From Paenibacillus sp. A3 (lineage in GTDB: Bacteria > Bacillota > Bacilli > Paenibacillales > NBRC-103111): a stretch of 64,000 nt of DNA. Each line of letters starts with the position of its first letter. Within the stretch, counting starts at the first letter, position 1. Under the pieces are notes generated by a model. It was not told where the DNA came from and ran no database searches. It saw only the letters and a list, made by a program, of their open reading frames with translations. Shown here one piece after another: positions 8,482 to 16,284 of this stretch. The stretch covers positions 21,221 to 85,220 of the forward strand of contig NZ_JTHN01000128.1 of assembly GCF_001399685.1 (NCBI RefSeq). Direction: 5' to 3'. A program made the position numbers and the translations under genes.

Positions 8482-9909
8482 ATGGGTCAAGACAGACAAC
8501 CGGATAACAGCAGCGTGAACTCCAAGGTCATCCTCATCGCGATGCCTTGGGTCATCTTTTTACTCTTCATGCAGGTGTTTAATGAAAACGTTTTTTCGCT
8601 GGTCACGCCGAAAATCGCGGAAGATTTCGCGATCACGCCGGGGACCGTCAGTTGGGTTGTCACGATCGGCGGGCTCATTCTGGGCGTCGGCGGAGCCATC
8701 TATGCGGCGCTCTCCGACAGCATCTCGTTCCGCAAGCTGTTCGTCTTTGGCGTCGTTACCTTTGTGGTCGGTTCGCTTCTGGGCTTTATCGTTCAGTCCT
8801 CGTTTGTGCTGGTCGTTCTGGCCAGAGCCATTCAATGCATGGGGGCGGCGGTCATTCCCGGCTGCTTCATCGTGCTCGTGCGGAGATATGCTCCGAAAGA
8901 ACAACAGCCCCTCTACCTCGGCTACGGTACCGCCATGTACCAGCTATCGGCCGGGATCGGACATATTATCGGCGGCTACGTTGCGAAATATTTTTCGTGG
9001 ACGTTCTCGTTCCTGCTTCCGCTCGTGGTTCTGATTACGCTTCCCGTATTCCTAAAGTATCTTCCTAACGAAACCGGAAAAAAAGGCAAGCTCGACATCA
9101 TCGGCGCGATCATTTTGACCGTGCTTTCCACCGTTCTCATTTTGGCGGTGACGAGAAAGGATATGCTCATCGGCCTGATCGGACTTGTAATCCTTGCTTT
9201 CTTTATCCTGTACTCCAAGAAACGTAAAGATCCGATCCTCGATCTGTCGGTGTTCCGCATTAAAACGTACACCCCTTTGCTGCTGGTGTCGATTTTGATC
9301 TATTGTGTACAGTCCGCCTTTTTCTTTATTTTCCCGTTCTTCATTCGCGACGTGTACGCCGCGGGGATCGAAGTGATCGGGCTCATGTTCGTTCCCGCGA
9401 ACTTTGGGGCCTTTATTTCGGGCATGCTTGCAGGGAAAATCACGAATAAAATCGGGAAATTAAAAGCATTTTATGTGGGAACAAGCATTGTCTTGGCAGG
9501 TATGCTCATGTTCGGTATTTTCCTTGGGATGAATATCATTTATATGTGGATTGCGCTGGCCTTGTTTGGTATCGGTTACACGATCATTTACTCCGGGTTT
9601 TACACTTCGTTTACAGGTCTGCTGCCTGACGATAGAGTAGGAATCAGTATGAGCGTTTACAATTTGATCACCAAAATTATTTTGTCCCTGTTCGTCGCGC
9701 TGGTCGGCATTCTCATTTCCCAGGACACGCTGGACTTCAAGCTGCTGCCCGTACCGGAAGGCTTGAAGCATGTTCACCTGTACAGCAACGTATGCCTGCT
9801 GTTCTCGCTGATGCTGGTGGCGGGTATGGTGCTGTTCGAGGTGTTCTACGGACGGAAGGAGCGACAAAGGCTGGCGAGCGAAACGATCGTGGAGAAAGAA
9901 GCCGTATAG
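8482..9909 (+). CDS. MFS transporter, probable nucleoside/nucleobase or drug permease
   Basis: A 475-residue major facilitator with about 13-14 membrane helices, nearest in layout to the DHA2 (14-helix) group. The N-terminal half holds the usual loop 2-3 motif region (AALSDSISFRKLF). Family members export drugs or move metabolites by proton antiport. Here the setting (IclR operator in front, nucleoside hydrolase 28 bases behind, deaminase-like amidohydrolase next) argues for a nucleoside or base substrate; that is inference. GGGGGAG precedes the ATG. Confidence 0.85.
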   Translation: MGQDRQPDNSSVNSKVILIAMPWVIFLLFMQVFNENVFSLVTPKIAEDFAITPGTVSWVVTIGGLILGVGGAIYAALSDSISFRKLFVFGVVTFVVGSLLGFIVQSSFVLVVLARAIQCMGAAVIPGCFIVLVRRYAPKEQQPLYLGYGTAMYQLSAGIGHIIGGYVAKYFSWTFSFLLPLVVLITLPVFLKYLPNETGKKGKLDIIGAIILTVLSTVLILAVTRKDMLIGLIGLVILAFFILYSKKRKDPILDLSVFRIKTYTPLLLVSILIYCVQSAFFFIFPFFIRDVYAAGIEVIGLMFVPANFGAFISGMLAGKITNKIGKLKAFYVGTSIVLAGMLMFGIFLGMNIIYMWIALALFGIGYTIIYSGFYTSFTGLLPDDRVGISMSVYNLITKIILSLFVALVGILISQDTLDFKLLPVPEGLKHVHLYSNVCLLFSLMLVAGMVLFEVFYGRKERQRLASETIVEKEAV

Positions 9910-9937
9910 GATGAAAGAATAGAAGGGAGAGAGTACC

Positions 9938-10855
9938 ATGCAAAAAATGATTCTGGATGTGGATACGGGGATTGACGACGCTTTGGCGATTGCTTATGCC
10001 GTTTCGCTGCCGACGGTGGAACTGCTAGGCGTCACGACGACTTATGGAATGGCCCCGGTGGATTATTCGTGCCGCAATTCGCGCAAAATTCTCGAAGTGC
10101 TGGGGGCAACCGGGATTCCTGTGTTCCGAGGCTCGGAAAAACCGCTGCAGCGCACCCGGGAATACAACGGCAAAATTCACGGCAACGACGGGCTCGGCGA
10201 GACGTTAGGTCCGGTCGAAGGTCCGGTTCCGTCTTCGCAGCATGCGGTAGATTTCCTCATCGAGCAAATTTATGAGCATAAGAAAGACTTGACGATCGTC
10301 GCCACCGCGCCGCTGACGAATCTGGCCGCCGCGCTCACGAAAGCGCCCGAAATTGCCGGAATGGTCGGCAAAGTCGTCATCATGGGCGGAGCCGTCATGA
10401 CCCCGGGCAACGTGACCAAATTCGCCGAAGCCAACATTATCATTGATCCGGAGTCGGCCAGCATCGTGCTGGGATCAGGAATGCCGATCACGCTGGTGGG
10501 GCTGGATGTGACGAGAAAAACGCTGCTCACAAGAGCGGACGCGCAGCAATGGCGGGAAAAAGGGACGCCGGCAAGCACCTTTTTCGCGCAATTTACCGAG
10601 TTTTATCTGGATGCTTACAGCAAGCTTCATCCTTATCTGAAAGGCTGCGCGCTCCATGATCCTCTCGCCGTCGGCGTCGCGGTCTATCCCGATCTGGTCC
10701 GCACCGTGCCGATGAATATTAAGGTTGATCTGGATGACAACGCGCTCGGCCGGACGACGGAGGATTTGTACCGGACAATGGAGCCCACGACACTCGTATG
10801 CGTGCAAGTCGACGCGGAACGGTTCATGAAGGACTTCTTTGCGCATGTCGTCTGA
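9938..10855 (+). CDS. Nucleoside hydrolase (IUNH family)
   Basis: A 305-residue enzyme that cleaves the N-glycosidic bond of ribonucleosides to base and ribose. The N terminus MILDVDTGIDDA is the calcium-binding Asp cluster that defines the family. Further typical segments are HGNDGLGET, APLTNLAAAL, VIMGGAV, ANIIIDPESA and the late catalytic-side HDPLAVG. Start ATG follows GAAGGGAGAG. It probably forms an operon with the MFS gene and supplies the base handled by the downstream deaminase. Confidence 0.92.
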   Translation: MQKMILDVDTGIDDALAIAYAVSLPTVELLGVTTTYGMAPVDYSCRNSRKILEVLGATGIPVFRGSEKPLQRTREYNGKIHGNDGLGETLGPVEGPVPSSQHAVDFLIEQIYEHKKDLTIVATAPLTNLAAALTKAPEIAGMVGKVVIMGGAVMTPGNVTKFAEANIIIDPESASIVLGSGMPITLVGLDVTRKTLLTRADAQQWREKGTPASTFFAQFTEFYLDAYSKLHPYLKGCALHDPLAVGVAVYPDLVRTVPMNIKVDLDDNALGRTTEDLYRTMEPTTLVCVQVDAERFMKDFFAHVV

Positions 10856-11003
10856 AGCGGGACGGGTAGGGCTTCGCCATGGGTAGGTGCGATGATGGGG
10901 CACAAGTGACAGCGCCGCCGCGGGGGTTAATCGGGCGTACCGCTATGGTACGTGTACGTACGTTCGGCAGGGGAACGGCTAAAATTTTTTTTGCATGGGT
11001 AGG

Positions 11004-11019
11004 AGAACGATGTTCTTAT
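11004..11019 (+). promoter_or_regulatory. IclR-type operator upstream of the amidohydrolase
   Basis: GAGAAC, GAT, GTTCTTA: the same AGAAC-N3-GTTCT core as at 7471 and 8304, about 40 bases upstream of the amidohydrolase start. Confidence 0.55.
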
Positions 11020-11056
11020 ATGGGGGACAAATAGAGAATGTGAGGGGAGCCTGCTT

Positions 11057-12394
11057 ATGAAATGCGATATTTTGATCAAACATACCGCCTTGATGACTCC
11101 CGATTTCGAGATTGCGGAAGGGCAGTCCATTGCGATTCACGGCTCGCGGATCATCGAGATCGGCGCCTATGACGAACTGAAAGCGAAATACGAGCCGGTG
11201 CACCTTCTGGACGGAAAAGGAAAGCTGTGCATGCCCGGCTTGGTCGATGCGCATACGCATACGTGTCAGCAGCTTTTGAAGGGGCGGACGATGGACGAGC
11301 TGCCGATGATCTGGTCGCGCATCCTCGTTCCGTTCGAAGGAAATCTGGACGAGCAGGACGTCAGAGTCAGCGCGGAGCTGAGCTGCCTCGAAATGATCAA
11401 GTCGGGGACGACGGCCTTTGCGGACGCCGGCGGTGTGCATATGCATCAAGCGGCGGAGGCTGCCGTCCAATCCGGCATGCGGGCCGCGATCACGCGTTCC
11501 GCCATCGATATCGGGGACTTTCTCCCGGACTCGATGAAGCAGCCGATGCAAGACATTATCGACAGCAACGAATGGCTGTACAAGACGTATCACGGCGCGG
11601 GCGACGGGAGAATCCAGATTTGGTTCGGCATCCGGCAGGTGATGTCCTGCTCGCCCGAGCTGATCCAGGCCGCGGCCGAGAAGGCGAGACAATATAACAC
11701 GGGCCTGCACGCCCATTTGGCGGAGCACCGCGACGAGGTGCGGTACTGTCTGGAGAAGTACAAGAAAAGACCGGCCGAATATTTGGATTCCCTCGGCGCG
11801 CTGGGCCCGAACCTGCTGACGGCGCACAACGTTGTCTATTCCGAAGGCGAGATAGACCTGCTAAAGGAGCGGAACGTCAACATCGTGCACTGCCCGCGGG
11901 TTAACTTCAGCAGTCACGGCATTCCGAAAACGCCGAGAATGATGCAAATGTGCATGAACCTCGGCATGGGAAGCGACGGGTCGTCCTCTTCGAATCTGAG
12001 TCTTTTCGACGAAATGCGGGTATTCCGCTCGGGCATCCACATGTCTTGGGGCCTTCCGGTATTTGACCCGGTCGTGCTGCCAGCCAAGGAATTGATCAAG
12101 ATGGCCACGATCGGCAGCGCGAAAGCCATGCTGCTAGGGCATGAGATCGGGACGGTCGAGATCGGCAAGAAAGCGGACCTTATTTTAATTGATATCGATC
12201 AGCCGCATATCTCGCCGTCCCACAGCTTGATCAACATGATCGTCGAATCGGTGACAAGCAGGGATGTTGAGGACGTCATCATCGACGGAAAACTGGTGAT
12301 GAAGCAGCGGGAAGTGCTGACGCTCGACGAAGAGCGCATCCTTTATGAAAGCGCGCAGCGAATGAAATCAACCGCGGAAAAAGCGGGAGTGTAA
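11057..12394 (+). CDS. Amidohydrolase / purine or pterin-type deaminase
   Basis: A 445-residue metal-dependent hydrolase of the TRZ/ATZ, MtaD/SsnA-like amidohydrolase group. The metal ligands are visible: PGLVDAHTHTCQQLLKG (HxH), LHAHLAEHRDEV (His), TAHNVVYSEGE (His, conserved after strand) and MGSDGSSSS (Asp). Related enzymes deaminate adenosine derivatives, guanine, cytosine or triazines. Together with the nucleoside hydrolase and IclR operator, a purine/pyrimidine salvage role is the best guess. AGGGGAGCC precedes the ATG, and a strong terminator follows. Confidence 0.85.
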   Translation: MKCDILIKHTALMTPDFEIAEGQSIAIHGSRIIEIGAYDELKAKYEPVHLLDGKGKLCMPGLVDAHTHTCQQLLKGRTMDELPMIWSRILVPFEGNLDEQDVRVSAELSCLEMIKSGTTAFADAGGVHMHQAAEAAVQSGMRAAITRSAIDIGDFLPDSMKQPMQDIIDSNEWLYKTYHGAGDGRIQIWFGIRQVMSCSPELIQAAAEKARQYNTGLHAHLAEHRDEVRYCLEKYKKRPAEYLDSLGALGPNLLTAHNVVYSEGEIDLLKERNVNIVHCPRVNFSSHGIPKTPRMMQMCMNLGMGSDGSSSSNLSLFDEMRVFRSGIHMSWGLPVFDPVVLPAKELIKMATIGSAKAMLLGHEIGTVEIGKKADLILIDIDQPHISPSHSLINMIVESVTSRDVEDVIIDGKLVMKQREVLTLDEERILYESAQRMKSTAEKAGV

Positions 12395-12399
12395 CGGAA

Positions 12400-12442
12400 G
12401 CGCCGCGGTTGTCAGGTTTACCCTGAGCCGCGGCGTTTTTTG
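12400..12442 (+). terminator. Intrinsic terminator of the salvage cluster
   Basis: CGCCGCGG (12401-12408) pairs with CCGCGGCG (12428-12435), followed by TTTTTTG. The GC-rich 8-bp stem with an inner GTCAGG/CCTGA pairing makes this strong. Confidence 0.85.
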
Positions 12443-12536
12443 TTTGGGGGTGGGAGGGGGCGGAAGCAAGGTTGGAGTCCTTGTGGGTAGGTTCGAAACA
12501 GTTATGTTTAACAAATTATGTGAAATGATAGTAGTT

Positions 12537-12556
12537 GTTTCAATTCCTCATAGGTA
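12537..12556 (-). repeat. Isolated, inverted CRISPR repeat fragment
   Basis: These 20 bases are the exact reverse complement of the 3' two thirds of the CRISPR repeat used elsewhere in the window (GGAATTGAAAC end). No further repeat unit is attached. It marks a rearranged end of a former array or recombination scar beside the cas2 relic. Confidence 0.7.
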
Positions 12557-12557
12557 G

Positions 12558-12890
12558 GTACCATGGAATCCAAATGAAGAAGAACAAAAGCTTTTACCAA
12601 AGTCGTATTCGTATTTACAGAACAAGTTCAAGGCCTACAATGCAGAAGCCATATATGAGCGATATTCGGATAAAGAATATAAGAGAAAGTTATCATTTGA
12701 AGACCGAAGCAATTTATGATTTTGTTTAACTATTACGTGTTGAACATGCCGCAGAAAAAGGCATTGAGATTGGTAGGTGAAGAACAATTTCTGAAATACC
12801 GTATTTCCCATTCTTCGTGGGACGGATGCTTATGATTCACAAGTTGGGCTTCGTTCGTTGTTTGAGTCGACCGATAGCTTCATTTAGGTC
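12558..12890 (+). other. Decayed coding region, unrecognised
   Basis: This stretch has no intact gene. Short coding-like pieces lie in different frames, e.g. a frame reading SYLQNKFKAYNAEAIYERYS and another reading YVLNMPQKKALRLVGEEQF. They look like one gene broken by stops and frame changes. I do not recognise the product. Its place between an inverted CRISPR repeat and a cas2 relic suggests a former cas gene, but there is no motif to prove it. Confidence 0.3.
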
Positions 12891-13096
12891 CGGGTGCTAA
12901 AGATATGTCGGAAATATTTAAACTGGGTCCAACGCTCCGTGCTGGAAGGGGAAAATACGAAGACAATCCTGAAAAAGCTGAACAAAATAATCGAAGACGA
13001 TGAGGACTCGGTTATTTTCTATACTTGGCGTACCCAGAAGCACTCGGACGGGAGATCATGGGGTTGGAAAAAGGTGGACAAAGCCTTATAATTTAA
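12891..13096 (+). pseudogene. cas2 relic (CRISPR adaptation endoribonuclease/integrase subunit)
   Basis: One frame gives RVLKICRKYLNWVQRSVLEG, then EDDEDSVIFYTWRTQK, matching the central and C-terminal part of Cas2 (KYLxxVQxSVFEG and DSVxxY motifs). After about 13045 the match continues in a neighbouring frame as GREIMGLEKGGQSLII and TAA at 13094. The first 12-15 residues, with the metal-binding YD motif, are absent. So the gene is truncated and frameshifted. Its last codons are also the first bases of the CRISPR leader that follows. Confidence 0.75.
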
Positions 13097-13243
13097 CTAT
13101 GCTTTTTCGACCCCCAATGCTGCAAAAAAGCCCGTGGGTCGACGACAACGATAGCTGCGCTGCAGAAGGGATTGTGGAATTGCCTGTTGGGGATACGAAT
13201 TTATGGGATATAAGGGAATGGCGTAGCGTCGGGGTTTTTATGG
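13059..13243 (+). promoter_or_regulatory. CRISPR leader 1
   Basis: TTGGAA (13064) and TATAAT (13087) are 17 bases apart and form a promoter inside the cas2 tail. A partly palindromic block follows (TCGACCCCC near 13109, GGGTCGACGAC near 13136, loop with CTGCAAAAAAGCC). The block and promoter recur in front of the arrays at 16015, 31142 and 39060, always in the same order and orientation. Confidence 0.75.
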
Positions 13244-13472
13244 GTTTCGAACGTACCTATTAGGAATTGAAACTCCAATTGCCAAGCGTGTAATATACAT
13301 TAGCCATCGTTTTGAACTTACCTATGAGGATTTGAAACTTGTTCAGCATCACAGCCACTTGCGGGATTTTGCCGGTTTTGAACTACCTATGAGGAATTGA
13401 AACTCCACCTGCGTACCCGTAGGTGCGTAAGATGTAGTTTTTGATTAGAACGTACCTATGAGGAATTGTAAC
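13244..13472 (+). CRISPR. CRISPR array 1 (4 degenerate repeats, 3 spacers)
   Basis: Repeat units at 13244, 13309, 13375 and 13443, with spacers of 35-39 bases. The reference repeat is 30 bases, starts GTTTTGAACGTACC and ends TATGAGGAATTGAAAC, which is typical of type I-B and related systems. Every copy here carries changes: a C at position 5 and other substitutions in the first, T for A in the second, a 1-base deletion in the third, and a degenerate last copy. The array looks old and inactive for acquisition. Confidence 0.88.
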
Positions 13473-13514
13473 GGGAGTCCGTAACGCTGGGTATTGTTAA
13501 AAGGAGCTGAGCGG

Positions 13515-13940
13515 ATGACGACGGAAGTAAGAATGGCTACAGCCGATGATGCGGCAGACCTTGCAAGATTGAACAAAGCTTTTAACGGCGGGGAGCTGTT
13601 GCCTACGTCGGAAATTATTGAGAGCATGAACCGTAACAGCGAGTTGATTGTTGTAGCGATCATGGACGGAAAAGTCGTGGGCTTTGCTTGCGCTCAAAGC
13701 TACAAGTCGTTTTGCTATCGGGAAGGGCAAGGAGAAGTCACCGAAATGTATATCGAGCAGGCAGCCCGGAGAAAGGGACTTGCCACCTCCATGATTGCCT
13801 TGTTGGAAGACAAGCTGGCAGAGCGCGGAGTAAAGAATATCAAAATTTTAACGGGCAGCGATAACGACCCGGCTATCAGAACCTATGAACGTTGTGGCTA
13901 TGTTAAAGATGATGAAATCTTTCTTCAAAAAGAACTATAG
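13515..13940 (+). CDS. GNAT family N-acetyltransferase
   Basis: A 141-residue acetyltransferase. The acetyl-CoA binding loop is seen as ARRKGLATSMIALLE (RxxGxA motif), preceded by EVTEMYIEQ and followed by the late NDPAIRTYERCGY segment. The substrate (amine, amino acid or protein N terminus) cannot be read from sequence. AAAGGAG at 13499-13505 fixes the start at 13515 (MTTEVRM) rather than the upstream GTG/TTG. It is close-coupled to the downstream ATPase gene (23 bases). Confidence 0.85.
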   Translation: MTTEVRMATADDAADLARLNKAFNGGELLPTSEIIESMNRNSELIVVAIMDGKVVGFACAQSYKSFCYREGQGEVTEMYIEQAARRKGLATSMIALLEDKLAERGVKNIKILTGSDNDPAIRTYERCGYVKDDEIFLQKEL

Positions 13941-13963
13941 TTTGCTTGACGGGAGAACTAAAA

Positions 13964-14559
13964 ATGACGGACCATGCATTGTTCAGGAAAGATTTTATCG
14001 TGATCACCGGCGGGCCGGGTGCAGGTAAAACTACCCTGCTGAATGAACTACAGAGAAGCGGCTATCCGTACGTTCCGGAAGTTGCCAGAGAAATCATTCA
14101 AGCGGAGATGTCTTCCGACGGGGATGCCTTGCCTTGGAAAAATGCAATCAAGTATCGCGACCTCATGCTGGATAGATCGATCGAAAGCTACCATACAGCA
14201 TTGTCCAAACGATCGGGGCACACGATGTTTTTTGACAGAGGCATCCCTGATACGTTGGCTTACTCTTATTTAATCCATGCTCCCATCTCAGAGAGGCAGA
14301 ATCCGCAGTTCAGAAGTACAGATACAACAAGCAAGTGTTTATTTTGCCGCCTTGGGAAGAAATCTACCAAACGGACAGCGAAAGAGTACAGGATTTTGAA
14401 GAGGCGCTGGCCACGTATCACGTTTTGTTTAAAACGTACAAGCAGTTGGATTATGAATTGATTATCGTCCCCAAATTTTCGGTAGACCAGAGAGCGGCGT
14501 TTGTTCTCGGCCACGCTGGGCAAATTCCAATCGACCGAGCACCTTCTGCGCAATCGTGA
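13964..14559 (+). pseudogene. AAA (AAA_28-like) ATPase, frameshifted
   Basis: The N-terminal part has an intact Walker A (ITGGPGAGKTTLL) and FFDRGIPDTLAYSYL. Around 14293-14305 the frame changes: the continuation VFILPPWEEIYQTDSER, then FEEALATYHVLFKTY, lies in another frame and ends at 14559. Joined, the protein would be about 197 residues, the usual size of this small kinase-like ATPase family. Function of the family is poorly known. As sequenced it makes a truncated product with an unrelated tail. Confidence 0.75.
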
Positions 14560-14615
14560 TTCTGGCGCTGGCCGGATGAATCCCGAACGCACAAAGCCCT
14601 TCCTCACCCCAGCAT

Positions 14616-15041
14616 TCACCCTCCTATTCGGATCGCCAATATAAAAGCAAGACAAAGCCACAAACATAGAGGCGTAAACAAATAACTATCCAAGGTGGCG
14701 AAGCGCGTTCCTCGTAACCGTTTCGTTAAGCCAATGTACCGGAAGTCGCCGATGGTTCGCAGTCCGAATACGATAGCGCATACCCAGCAGCCCCAAGTAA
14801 CGACAAAAAAGCCGGAAAATGCTTTAATGAGTCCCGCTTCCATCAATAGCAGCAAGGATGCCGCAATCAACAGAAAAGCGACGGCAAGTGTCCCAGCCTT
14901 ACCCGGTACGAAAGCGGGCCGCTGTGCTTTGGTTTCCGGTATCACGACGCCCGAACCCCAAGTGCCGCCGAAGGCCCAATAAACGTGGAGACCGCTGATG
15001 CCGATAAGCAGCAGGGCGGAGATAACGATGATGGAAATCAT
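14616..15041 (-). CDS. DUF3995 family membrane protein
   Basis: A 141-residue protein with four membrane segments. It matches the DUF3995 pattern: GLHVYWAFGGTWG near the start, then IPETKAQRPAFVPGKAGTLAVA. The start at 15041 follows GGAGGAG and overlaps the TetR stop as ATGA, so the two are translationally coupled and the upstream TetR very likely controls it. Function unknown. Confidence 0.8.
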   Translation of the reverse strand: MISIIVISALLLIGISGLHVYWAFGGTWGSGVVIPETKAQRPAFVPGKAGTLAVAFLLIAASLLLLMEAGLIKAFSGFFVVTWGCWVCAIVFGLRTIGDFRYIGLTKRLRGTRFATLDSYLFTPLCLWLCLAFILAIRIGG

Positions 15042-15643
15042 TGTTTTACAACTCCTCCCGAACGGATGCCTTCCCACACGATATCGAAATGTCGCTGGAA
15101 TAGCGTCTCGATTTGTAGCGTATCTGTGCCTGCCGAAAGCCAGATCATTAGCGAGTTAAAGTAAACGCCGGTCAACACCGCCGCGATATCTTCGCTGACC
15201 GCTTGCGTTGTGAGCTGTCCTTTGTTTTTTGCATCATCAAGTAGTGCAGCGAGTGCCTGCCTGAACCTTTCCATGATTCTCATCTCGGCATCGATGAACA
15301 TGTCGGCACGCATCATTTCTGACACGACCAGTCTGACCATGTCCGGTTGTTCGGCGTATTGATGAAACAAGTTGCTGAAGAGGTGCAGCAGTTGTTGCTT
15401 CAGATCCGGCATGTTTTTGTTGTGTTGGATGCTTTCATGGACGGATTCGAGCTGCGATACGGCAAGATGGAGCAGCACGGCTTCTTTCTTCGGAAAATAG
15501 TTATAGAACGTTCCTTTTGCAATCCCGCAGGCTTGGGTAATTTCCTCGACCGTTACGTTGTCGAAGCCCTTTTCTTTAAACAGCTTTATGGACTGTGTGA
15601 AAATGCGTTCTTTCAGCTCTTGCTTTCGGGATGCTCTAAGCAT
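15038..15643 (-). CDS. TetR/AcrR family transcriptional regulator
   Basis: A 201-residue repressor with an N-terminal TetR helix-turn-helix (residues 8-55: LFKEKGFDNVTVEEITQACG, then GTFYNYFPKKEAVLLH) and a helical ligand domain. It is in an operon with the DUF3995 membrane protein. Two tandem 14-bp palindromes at 15673-15703, just upstream of its start, are the likely autoregulatory operator. Confidence 0.9.
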   Translation of the reverse strand: MLRASRKQELKERIFTQSIKLFKEKGFDNVTVEEITQACGIAKGTFYNYFPKKEAVLLHLAVSQLESVHESIQHNKNMPDLKQQLLHLFSNLFHQYAEQPDMVRLVVSEMMRADMFIDAEMRIMERFRQALAALLDDAKNKGQLTTQAVSEDIAAVLTGVYFNSLMIWLSAGTDTLQIETLFQRHFDIVWEGIRSGGVVKQ

Positions 15644-15672
15644 CGGGGAGGGTCACCGCCTTTTGAAAAAAA

Positions 15673-15703
15673 ATGACTACGGTCATAATATGACTTTGGT
15701 CAT
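15673..15703 (-). promoter_or_regulatory. Tandem TetR operator palindromes
   Basis: ATGACTACGGTCAT (15673-15686) and ATGACTTTGGTCAT (15690-15703) share ATGAC/GGTCAT arms and are spaced 17 bases centre to centre, 30 bases upstream of the TetR start. Confidence 0.65.
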
Positions 15704-15823
15704 GATTTTACTCCTATTTTTGGTATTGTTCAAGTATCAAAAAAGATACGAAGTATTCAAAGCTTGTGGTAAGGTAGAAGTGCGAGGCATTTTTGCAATG
15801 ATTGCACATTAAATTAGGGTGAC

Positions 15824-16014
15824 TATGGGTTGGAAAAAGGTGGACAAAGGCTTATAATTTAACTACGCTGTTTGTCGTCGACCCCCAATGATGCAAAAAA
15901 GCCGGGGGATCGACGACAAGGATAGCTGCGTGGCAAAAGGGATTACGGTGTTTGCTGGACCCGATACGTAATTCGGGAATATGTAGAAATGGCTTATTAG
16001 CGGGATTTTTATGG
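15824..16014 (+). promoter_or_regulatory. CRISPR leader 2
   Basis: TTGGAA (15830) and TATAAT (15853), spacing 17. The first 35 bases are nearly identical to the end of the cas2 relic at 13059-13096, including its final codons and TAA, although no cas2 body precedes them. The hairpin block here is well formed: GTCGTCGACCCCC near 15875 against GGGGGATCGACGAC. The region before (15704-15823) shows nothing else. Confidence 0.75.
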
Positions 16015-16178
16015 GTTTTGAATGTACCTATGAGGAATTGAAACTCCATGGGCTATGTCCCCGCATATTCGCCAAGTTTGTGGTTTTGAACGTACCTATG
16101 AGGAATTGAAACAGGCTAGGAGAGCGGCCATAGCGACGGCGTGCGGGGCGTTTTGAACTACCTATGAGGAATTGAAAC
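16015..16178 (+). CRISPR. CRISPR array 2 (3 repeats, 2 spacers)
   Basis: Repeats at 16015 (one change), 16083 (exact) and 16150 (29 bases, missing the G of ACGTACC). Spacers are 38 and 37 bases. The 1-base deletion variant is identical to the third repeat of array 1. Bases 16179-16240 may include a last spacer without a closing repeat. Confidence 0.88.
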
Positions 16179-16246
16179 TCCGTTGTTTTATTTGGCCAGC
16201 ATAGCGAGCACATTCCACTCAACAGCGCCGAACAATGCAAGCAAAA

Positions 16247-16277
16247 AAAGCCTCTCGAGATCGTCTCGAGAGGCTTT
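16247..16277 (-). terminator. Bidirectional intrinsic terminator after the NRDE gene
   Basis: A perfect 13-bp stem, AAAGCCTCTCGAG (16247-16259) with CTCGAGAGGCTTT (16265-16277). On the minus strand it is followed by a run of U from A16243-16249. Confidence 0.85.
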
Positions 16278-16284
16278 CTGCAGA

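Noticed and set aside
10856..11003. GC-rich intergenic stretch considered as a riboswitch
   Set aside because: No aptamer consensus I know could be matched; only the IclR-type operator is supported.
12535..12729. 64-codon plus-strand frame
   Set aside because: It begins inside an inverted CRISPR repeat fragment and its composition is not coding-like in that frame.
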